A stretch of DNA of 5,007 nucleotides from an uncultured Candidatus Saccharibacteria bacterium (GTDB lineage: Bacteria > Patescibacteria > Saccharimonadia > Saccharimonadales > CAMLKC01): contig CAMLKC010000066.1 of NCBI GenBank assembly GCA_946480595.1, forward strand, positions 1 through 5,007, given 5' to 3'. A model generated the notes under the pieces. The model searched no databases. It was not told where the DNA came from and saw only the letters and a list, made by a program, of their open reading frames with translations. The first letter of the stretch is position 1. Every line of letters begins with the position of its first letter. The translations under genes and the position numbers were made by a program. Shown here piece after piece: positions 1 to 5,007 of the stretch.

Positions 1-1
1 C

Positions 2-1123
2 CAGCAAACAGTCATTTGCGAAACACTTGGCGGCAACGAAAAATCCTACCAAGAAGACGGCATAGAAGTCCGACGGGTGTTTGAGAAGAACCCCGGGTTC
101 ATCACCAAAATACATGCCGCGCTAAAACAGGCTAACCCTGACGTGGTGCACATTCAGCAGGAACTAGCGCTGTTTGGCGGCATTGCGACGGCGTATCTTT
201 TACAGTGGCTTGTTTTTTTGTGGCGCGACAAGGTGGTCATTACGTTGCACGGCGTCGTTGATCCGCATAAAATTGATGCTGCTTTCGTAAAAGAAAATAA
301 TTCCAGATTGCCTGTCTGGGCGGTGCGGCTGGCGTTCAGGATAATTTATGCACCGCTCATGAAATGGGCCAAGAGAATCATTGTCCACGAAGATTATTTC
401 AAAAGTATCATGGTACGAAGCTACGGCATTTCGCCTGAAAAGATTGTTGTCATACCGCATGGTGTCGAACCGCTACACACCATGGCGCAAAGCGAAGCCA
501 GGCAACTGCTCAAGCTCCCACAAGACGCCAACGTTGCGCTATTTATGGGCTACGCTACCGGCTACAAGGGCATAGACCTCCTGATTGAGGGTTTTGGCGA
601 CTACGCAAAAGATCATAACAATGCCTACCTTCTTATCGGCGCTGGCAAACACCCAAAACTGCAAGACGACCAAGCGTACCTAAAAGAATATGATCGACTG
701 CAGAAAAAAGCAGCAAAACTGCTGCCAAAGGGCCACTACGCATGGCATGGTTTTATCGCCGAAGGGGATATCACTGCATACTATAGCGCCAGCGATGTTT
801 CGCTCTATCCATACACTACCGCCATGTCGAGCTCGGGTCCTATGTCATTCGCCATCGGCTACGAAAAACCATTTCTCGTCAGCGTAGCATTTGAAGAGAT
901 CTTCCAAAAATACCCGTTGCTGCTTTTTGACAGGACTGCCGGAAGCCTCGCAAATAAACTCAATTATTTTTTTGAACATCGGCACGAGTACGACACCGTT
1001 TCCCGCACGCTAAAAAAAGAGCGCACCTGGAGCCGCGTTGCAGGCCGGACACTGCAAACATACCAGCACATTAACTCGACAGAAGGGGCTTATGAAAGCG
1101 CGAAAGATATTACTACTGGGTAG
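2..1123 (+). CDS. GT4-type glycosyltransferase, 5'-truncated by window edge
   Basis: This is probably a cytoplasmic or membrane-peripheral GT-B fold enzyme that moves a sugar from a nucleotide-sugar donor to a glycan acceptor; donor and acceptor cannot be read from the sequence. The frame is open from base 2, giving 373 visible residues. The GTG at 77 is internal, because coding continues upstream of it (residues QQTVICETLGGNEKSYQEDG from base 2), so the true start and part of the N-terminal domain lie outside the window. Numbered from the codon at 77: the N-terminal Rossmann part has PDVVHIQQE (21-29) and ITLHGV (55-60). The linker to the C-terminal domain has IIVHEDYF (101-108) and VIPHGVEP (125-132). 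The donor-binding half has GYATGYKGIDLL (158-169, K164 a likely diphosphate contact), LLIGAG (185-190) and SSSGPMSFAIGYEKP (251-265). In that last motif the two glutamates of the usual EX7E are not seen. The end overlaps the next gene by 32 nt. Family assignment is firm; specificity is unknown. Confidence 0.9.
   Translation, partial: QQTVICETLGGNEKSYQEDGIEVRRVFEKNPGFITKIHAALKQANPDVVHIQQELALFGGIATAYLLQWLVFLWRDKVVITLHGVVDPHKIDAAFVKENNSRLPVWAVRLAFRIIYAPLMKWAKRIIVHEDYFKSIMVRSYGISPEKIVVIPHGVEPLHTMAQSEARQLLKLPQDANVALFMGYATGYKGIDLLIEGFGDYAKDHNNAYLLIGAGKHPKLQDDQAYLKEYDRLQKKAAKLLPKGHYAWHGFIAEGDITAYYSASDVSLYPYTTAMSSSGPMSFAIGYEKPFLVSVAFEEIFQKYPLLLFDRTAGSLANKLNYFFEHRHEYDTVSRTLKKERTWSRVAGRTLQTYQHINSTEGAYESAKDITTG
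1083..1088 (+). promoter_or_regulatory. Shine-Dalgarno sequence for the pyruvyl transferase gene
   Basis: AAGGGG lies 3 nt before ATG 1092; its AAGG core (1083-1086) is 5 nt from the ATG. It lies inside the end of the glycosyltransferase gene. It decides in favour of ATG 1092 over the in-frame TTG at 1038, and suggests translational coupling to gene 1. Confidence 0.7.
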
Positions 1124-2240
1124 CTATGGACAAAGCAACCTTGGCGATGACCTTCTGATGTGGAACTATCTCAAACTCCTCGAAAGCTGGGGGGCAAAAG
1201 AAATCTACGTCAACGCAAATACGACCAAATTCATTCCGGATGTCGTCAAAGAAGCCTTCCCAAACCTGCATATTGTTCTAACCTACGATACGTCGCCGCT
1301 ACAATACGTTCGCCTTATTCAGTCGGTCGATCGTATCGTGTACGGCGGAGGGACGCTTTACAAAGAGCTGTACGGATCTACCGGCCGCTCACCCTACAGC
1401 GTCATCATACGGATGATGGGGTTTAATACCATCGCAAAGCTCCTTGGAACGCGCGTGTATAATCTCAATATCGGCATTGGTTCGCTCAAGACCCGCATGG
1501 GACGTTTCATTACCGCACGTGCCCTGAACGCCTCGACCAAAACGATATTCAGAGACAAAGAGTCGTTTGAATTCGCCCGTGATATTTTACATATCAGCCC
1601 GGACAAAATACAGCAATCGGTCGACGGGCTATTTATCGACCCGACATGGAAGAGTGTCTGGCACAAGAGCGACCTTAAAATTGACCGCAAAAAATACAAA
1701 CGGGTAATCGGCATAAACGTTCTATCAGACATTCCTGACTGGGTTGACCGCCAAAACTACATAGATACCATGCGGCAGTTCGTCCGGCACATCCTAGAGC
1801 GAGGAGACTACGTCGTGTTTATTCCGTTTCAAACCGACTTCAACCCACGTAATGACCTGTGGTTTATGCAGGAGACATTTGCAGATATTTTGAAAGACCA
1901 CAATAACTACACGTTACTGGAACAAGTACCGATAGATCTTGCGCACTCGTACATGAACCAATGCGACGCGCTTGTCGGCATGCGGTTTCATTCGCTGCTA
2001 CTTGCAAGCACCTGCAATCTTCCGTTCGTGGCCGTCGCCTACGACACAAAATGCTGGCGCTTCATACAGGAGATTGGCTATTCTTACGCTATAAAGTTAG
2101 AAAATTTACAGTACGAATCATTGCTCGAGCTATACGATGGTTCGATAAACGACCAGCAGGCAATACGCCGGCAGCTACAAGCTGCGACTGAAAAAATGTA
2201 TAACGAGGCGGAGGAAAGCTTACGGATACTCAATTTATAA
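1092..2240 (+). CDS. Polysaccharide pyruvyl transferase family protein (CsaB-like)
   Basis: The protein has 382 residues, close to the usual family length. Known members of PF04230 transfer pyruvate from phosphoenolpyruvate to a sugar hydroxyl pair as a ketal (CsaB, WcaK, ExoV types) in the cytoplasm during surface-polymer synthesis; the acceptor here is unknown. Seen in the sequence: an N-terminal glycine-rich start, LLLGSYGQSNLGDD (7-20), typical of the family; YGGGTLY (84-90); GIGSLK (128-133); RDKES (154-158); DGLFIDP (178-184), ending the first half; and a second Rossmann-like half beginning near VIGINV (205-210). The diagnostic CDALVGMRFHSLLLA (291-305) has the conserved R298 and H300, followed by VAYDTK (315-320). 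ATG 1092 is chosen because it has a good ribosome-binding site and places the glycine-rich strand at the N-terminus; the upstream TTG 1038 would add 18 residues that do not fit the family. The gene overlaps gene 1 by 32 nt. Its last codons carry the Shine-Dalgarno sequence that seems to serve gene 3. Confidence 0.9.
   Translation: MKARKILLLGSYGQSNLGDDLLMWNYLKLLESWGAKEIYVNANTTKFIPDVVKEAFPNLHIVLTYDTSPLQYVRLIQSVDRIVYGGGTLYKELYGSTGRSPYSVIIRMMGFNTIAKLLGTRVYNLNIGIGSLKTRMGRFITARALNASTKTIFRDKESFEFARDILHISPDKIQQSVDGLFIDPTWKSVWHKSDLKIDRKKYKRVIGINVLSDIPDWVDRQNYIDTMRQFVRHILERGDYVVFIPFQTDFNPRNDLWFMQETFADILKDHNNYTLLEQVPIDLAHSYMNQCDALVGMRFHSLLLASTCNLPFVAVAYDTKCWRFIQEIGYSYAIKLENLQYESLLELYDGSINDQQAIRRQLQAATEKMYNEAEESLRILNL
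2210..2214 (+). promoter_or_regulatory. Strong Shine-Dalgarno sequence with no conventional start codon after it
   Basis: GGAGG, extended to GGAGGAAAG, lies in the last codons of the pyruvyl transferase gene. Seven nt downstream, in the frame of the large membrane protein, is ACG at 2222. No ATG, GTG or TTG in that frame occurs between the upstream stop (TAA 2201-2203) and GTG 2333, about 118 nt away. The placement fits a start at 2222. Purine-rich coding sequence could mimic the motif by chance. Confidence 0.5.
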
Positions 2241-2332
2241 ACCGGCGCGCAGCGCAAAGGCCGCCTACGCCGCACCAGCCCGCGAAACCTCCGCAAAAAA
2301 AGCCACCGCGGACCGAACCCGAGCAGCCTGTA
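2222..2332 (+). other. Probable N-terminal extension of the membrane protein (Pro/Lys-rich tail)
   Basis: These 37 codons are open and in frame with the large membrane protein, ending directly at GTG 2333. They encode a low-complexity tail with 10 prolines in 37 residues plus many K, R, Q and E (for example PAKPPQKKPPRTEPEQP). The tail continues in the same style past the GTG as VPEETPPTVQ. This looks like a disordered cytoplasmic tail before the first membrane helix, not a spacer. If translated, the protein would be about 908 residues and would overlap the pyruvyl transferase gene by 19 nt, like the tight packing elsewhere in the window. The obstacle is the first codon: ACG 2222 (or ATA 2237) would be a non-canonical start. 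Confidence 0.5.
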
Positions 2333-4948
2333 GTGCCAGAGGAAACGCCGCCGACTGTACAACGGTTTGACTGGTTACGCCGTCACCCGCGACGGTTTTA
2401 CCTACTCATTTTTGCTGCGCTGCTGGTATTTCATATTTTTATATTCCGCGACGTCATCGCCGCCATCCCGAGCGTCCTTAGGGGCGACGCTTCGATCGTT
2501 CGCGAAGAACTCGTACCGTTCTTTGACTTCAAAACCCAGTTCTGGGGAGAAGGGACGTCTGCGCTTACTTCGTCCGAAGAAGTCCGCGTCAACTACTCAT
2601 TCTGGACCGCATGGGTTCGATACGACAAGGTGTTGCCATTCGCCCTCGTCCTGCTTAATACACTTTCAGCCTGCATTCTTTTCTATGCGTTTCATAGGCT
2701 CGGCAGGTACGTTTACAAAAAATCTCTTTTTGGGGTAATTGCGGCGTTACTTGCCACGCTGCTTATTCATACTATTTTGCTCTATAGCAAAGTAGCGCAC
2801 TTTTATGTGCTTATTATCGGGTTCAGCATGTTCGCGCTGTCACTGTCGCTGCTATTTGAGCAAGTGTTTTTCAAGTTGCGGCTTTCACTCAAGAATATAT
2901 TGAGCGTCTCAGCCCTGACGCTTTTTAACCCGGCCATCCATTATCATGTGATTTTCTATGTTGTAGCTGCACTGATTATTTTTATTCACGCGATATTTAC
3001 CCTTGTTATGAACCGCAAGTTTTTCTGGAAATATTTTTGGCGTGGACTAAGGTATTTCGGATTACTACTATTACTGAGTCTCGTGCCGTATGTGATCTTT
3101 ATTTTTATGACAAGCGGCTCTAGTATTTCGGGTGTCTCTACGCAAATCCCCGTCAATTACTGGATGATATATTACGCATCACTTGCGTTGCCGTACGTGT
3201 TTTCACTCGACACGGCAGGACACATCGATCTTATTCGCTACGGCAACTACCTAGCGCCCATCCCTCGCTTTGGCAGTATGATCGTGATGTTTTTGATCGG
3301 TAGCATATTTATATTCAAACGCTGGCGTCTCACTCATATCGTCATAAAAGTGTTTGTTATAACGCTGTTTATTATTATGCTGTTTGCTATGTGGATGACT
3401 ATCGGTTACAGCGAAAACAGCCCGTATTCGTTCCATGATGTTCTGGGTAACATCGCCATTTTCTTTGGCAAACTAGGTGGCATCGGTTCGACTATCGCCG
3501 GTCTTTTAGGAACATTTATAAACGTCTTGCGGTTTCCGCATAGGTTCCAGTTTATCTACTTTTACGTCGCCGGGCTGCTGTTCATGATCGTGCTGGTGTG
3601 GCTGCGCGAGGTGTTTATGCGAAAACGCCGCATGATGACCGCTTCGGTATTAGTTGTGCTGATTGCCCTTTTTCCTCTGTACGCCAATAGCGACTACCGC
3701 ACCGCGCTAGCTTCTGGCGACTTGGCATCGTTTGCCGCACCGTATCACATACCCCAGGATCTTAAAGACATAAAAGCAAAGCTTGCCACGCAAGCTAATA
3801 CAAAGCTTTTCATTCTCCCAACACTCGAAAGCGGCCGCGAGCTCGTCCAGGACGGTAAAAAATACAGTTTCCTCGACAAATATCTTATTTACTATACCGG
3901 CAAGCCAACCTATTACTACGGCGCGGGTGCCAACACGGAAAATAAACTTATTTCTTACCTTATTTACCGCGCCATCGCTTATAACGAGCCATGGTGGGAA
4001 GACGTGCTTGCTGACAACCTCGGCATAACCGATCTTTTGGTTCCTGTAAAATCAAAGCAGCGCGAGCAAGGCATCGCCTACCTACCTGGTATAGAAGGGA
4101 AGATTCGAAACAGTTTAGCTCATTCTACTCGCTACGCAAAAACGGTCGGCGGCAAGGACTACGAGCTTTACAGTCTTAAAAAACCGCGCGATAGTTCGCT
4201 TTCACTACTAGTAGACACAGGGTGGCAAACCACGCTCGATCACTTGAATAAGCGAGACACTATCGGCTATTCCAGTTTCTTTCCTCTGCAACTGCGAAGC
4301 TACTTAACATCGGCTGGCGGTAAAAAAATCATGACTGACAGCGTTGAACGCACATACTACGACATTTACTGCTTCCTACGCCCAAACCAAACCACCGTTC
4401 CAAACCCCGTGTCGCTGCCGTTCAATTCGGAGTACGTCGCCAGCTCAAACTTTACCAACAACACGCTTTCACTCAGCATTTTGTACGCCAAGGACGACCA
4501 ATATAACTACCTGCACGAAAACGTTCCGAGCCTGGTCAATCTACAGCGGCCATCCTTTGTTGGGCTCACTAAAGGAACTAGCGACCTGCCAGTGAAAGTA
4601 ACTGCAAAACAAGACGGCAATTACCGTCTACTGCTCCATGCAGCCTCTAAGCAAAACACCGTACAGGCATCAATTGACGGCCAGGATATCAAGCTGCAGA
4701 GAATTGCAGACGATCAGCACGAAACCGGCGACTACGTTGATTTTAGTTATTTCTATGTCGACCTAAAAGTACCCGTTGGCGCACATAAGCTGGCCCTAAA
4801 AAATACCACCACCAATTCCATTCTCGTCGATTCCGCAACAATTATGCCACAAGCTGATATACCCGCCGACTTTACACAGCTCACCTCAGGAAAAATAATG
4901 ATCACCCCGACCGTTCAACCATTAATATATGACTTAAAAATGGAGTAG
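2333..4948 (+). CDS. Large polytopic membrane protein, YfhO/GT-C-like putative glycosyltransferase
   Basis: The protein has 871 residues from GTG 2333, the first conventional start; the real start may be upstream at 2222 (see that entry), since no ribosome-binding site precedes the GTG. Numbered from GTG: a basic segment RRHPRR (16-21) precedes helix 1 (about 22-39), suggesting a cytoplasmic N-terminus. A loop (40-100) is rich in acidic residues (D40, D52, E58, E59, D65), the place where GT-C enzymes carry their catalytic acid. Further hydrophobic segments lie near 101-120, 133-150, 154-176, 204-225, 240-260, 315-328, 336-356, 408-423 and 437-450. LFNPAIHYH (197-205) and LRFPHRFQFI (399-408) resemble conserved stretches of YfhO-type proteins. 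Residues about 451-871 form an extracytoplasmic part: an alpha/beta segment with ADNLGITDLLVPV (560-572), then a beta-rich end (about 753-840) that looks like a jelly-roll or carbohydrate-binding-like module. The likely role is transfer of a lipid-linked sugar to a glycan outside the membrane. Substrate and activity are inferred; fold similarity is by eye. Confidence 0.8.
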   Translation: MPEETPPTVQRFDWLRRHPRRFYLLIFAALLVFHIFIFRDVIAAIPSVLRGDASIVREELVPFFDFKTQFWGEGTSALTSSEEVRVNYSFWTAWVRYDKVLPFALVLLNTLSACILFYAFHRLGRYVYKKSLFGVIAALLATLLIHTILLYSKVAHFYVLIIGFSMFALSLSLLFEQVFFKLRLSLKNILSVSALTLFNPAIHYHVIFYVVAALIIFIHAIFTLVMNRKFFWKYFWRGLRYFGLLLLLSLVPYVIFIFMTSGSSISGVSTQIPVNYWMIYYASLALPYVFSLDTAGHIDLIRYGNYLAPIPRFGSMIVMFLIGSIFIFKRWRLTHIVIKVFVITLFIIMLFAMWMTIGYSENSPYSFHDVLGNIAIFFGKLGGIGSTIAGLLGTFINVLRFPHRFQFIYFYVAGLLFMIVLVWLREVFMRKRRMMTASVLVVLIALFPLYANSDYRTALASGDLASFAAPYHIPQDLKDIKAKLATQANTKLFILPTLESGRELVQDGKKYSFLDKYLIYYTGKPTYYYGAGANTENKLISYLIYRAIAYNEPWWEDVLADNLGITDLLVPVKSKQREQGIAYLPGIEGKIRNSLAHSTRYAKTVGGKDYELYSLKKPRDSSLSLLVDTGWQTTLDHLNKRDTIGYSSFFPLQLRSYLTSAGGKKIMTDSVERTYYDIYCFLRPNQTTVPNPVSLPFNSEYVASSNFTNNTLSLSILYAKDDQYNYLHENVPSLVNLQRPSFVGLTKGTSDLPVKVTAKQDGNYRLLLHAASKQNTVQASIDGQDIKLQRIADDQHETGDYVDFSYFYVDLKVPVGAHKLALKNTTTNSILVDSATIMPQADIPADFTQLTSGKIMITPTVQPLIYDLKME
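4942..4945 (+). promoter_or_regulatory. Shine-Dalgarno sequence for the last gene
   Basis: GGAG overlaps the last codons of the membrane-protein gene and lies 6 nt before ATG 4952. It supports that start and coupling of the two genes. Confidence 0.65.
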
Positions 4949-4951
4949 TGT

Positions 4952-5007
4952 ATGAAGGAAAAACTGACAGCAACATGGCAATGGTTACGTGACGAAAAAA
5001 GAATCGT
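4952..5007 (+). CDS. Start of a further operon gene, truncated at window end
   Basis: ATG 4952 follows the membrane-protein stop (TAG 4946-4948) by 3 nt and has a GGAG 6 nt upstream. The 18 complete codons read MKEKLTATWQWLRDEKRI with no stop before the window ends. This is a charged, Trp-containing amphipathic N-terminus, which could precede a membrane segment, but it is too short to assign a family. Position and coupling suggest another member of the same glycan operon. Confidence 0.7.
   Translation, partial: MKEKLTATWQWLRDEKRI

Noticed and set aside
77..79. GTG as the start of the glycosyltransferase
   Set aside because: The frame is open upstream to base 2 with sensible coding residues, no ribosome-binding site precedes it, and the protein would lack the N-terminal part of the GT-B fold.
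1038..1091. TTG 1038 as the start of the pyruvyl transferase
   Set aside because: It would add 18 residues before the family's natural N-terminus; ATG 1092 has a ribosome-binding site at the right spacing.
1394..1732. Minus-strand open frame of 112 codons (and other antisense frames at 200-460, 1864-2049, 2084-2362, 3251-3436)
   Set aside because: They lie opposite well-supported genes, have unnatural composition (rich in R, C, S) and show no recognisable motifs; treated as shadows.
2204..2240. Programmed frameshift fusing the pyruvyl transferase to the membrane protein
   Set aside because: No canonical X XXY YYZ slippery heptamer is seen before the TAA at 2238, and the pyruvyl transferase has a normal length and ending.
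2294..2300. Seven-A run as a sequencing or programmed frameshift that would supply a start from another frame
   Set aside because: Neither of the other two frames upstream of the run (2204-2293) offers an ATG/GTG/TTG near the Shine-Dalgarno sequence, and the Pro-rich reading continues in one frame across the run.
2241..2332. Intergenic promoter, terminator or small RNA between genes 2 and 3
   Set aside because: No GC-rich hairpin followed by a T-run and no convincing -35/-10 pair was found; the stretch is better explained as coding sequence in the frame of gene 3.
4949..4993. GTG 4949 as the start of the last gene
   Set aside because: That frame meets a TGA after 14 codons, while ATG 4952 stays open and has the better-spaced GGAG.

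Overview
The window lies inside a polycistronic, plus-strand surface-glycan gene cluster. Four coding regions are packed head to tail: (1) the 3' part of a GT4-type glycosyltransferase whose start lies before the window, (2) a complete polysaccharide pyruvyl transferase family protein (PF04230/CsaB type), (3) a very large polytopic membrane protein with an extracytoplasmic C-terminal domain, resembling YfhO/GT-C type membrane glycosyltransferases, and (4) the first 18 codons of another gene. No RNA gene, mobile element, CRISPR array, clear promoter or terminator was seen. Genes 1 and 2 overlap by 32 nt and genes 3 and 4 are 3 nt apart, so a single transcript with translational coupling is likely.

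Region by region: 2-1123 is the glycosyltransferase. 1092-2240 is the pyruvyl transferase, with its own Shine-Dalgarno sequence inside the end of gene 1. 2204-2332 looks intergenic if gene 3 begins at its first conventional start (GTG 2333). However, it is open in the frame of gene 3 and encodes a proline/lysine-rich segment that runs straight into that protein. A strong Shine-Dalgarno sequence (GGAGG, 2210-2214) sits 7 nt before an ACG codon at 2222, not before any ATG/GTG/TTG. This start problem is the most interesting point in the window. 2333-4948 is the large membrane protein. 4952-5007 is the truncated last gene.

Likely joint role (inference): the GT4 enzyme adds a sugar on the cytoplasmic side, the pyruvyl transferase adds a pyruvate ketal to a sugar using phosphoenolpyruvate, and the GT-C-like membrane protein transfers sugar or acts on the glycan on the outer face of the membrane. 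Together they would make or decorate a cell-wall or capsule-like polymer.

Organism: bacterial, with roughly balanced base composition by eye (not computed), Shine-Dalgarno-led starts and TAG/TAA/TAG stops. The gene style would fit a Patescibacteria/CPR lineage such as Saccharibacteria, but no marker gene is present, so this is a weak guess. I do not see a novel system here; it reads as a glycan operon with one anomalous start.
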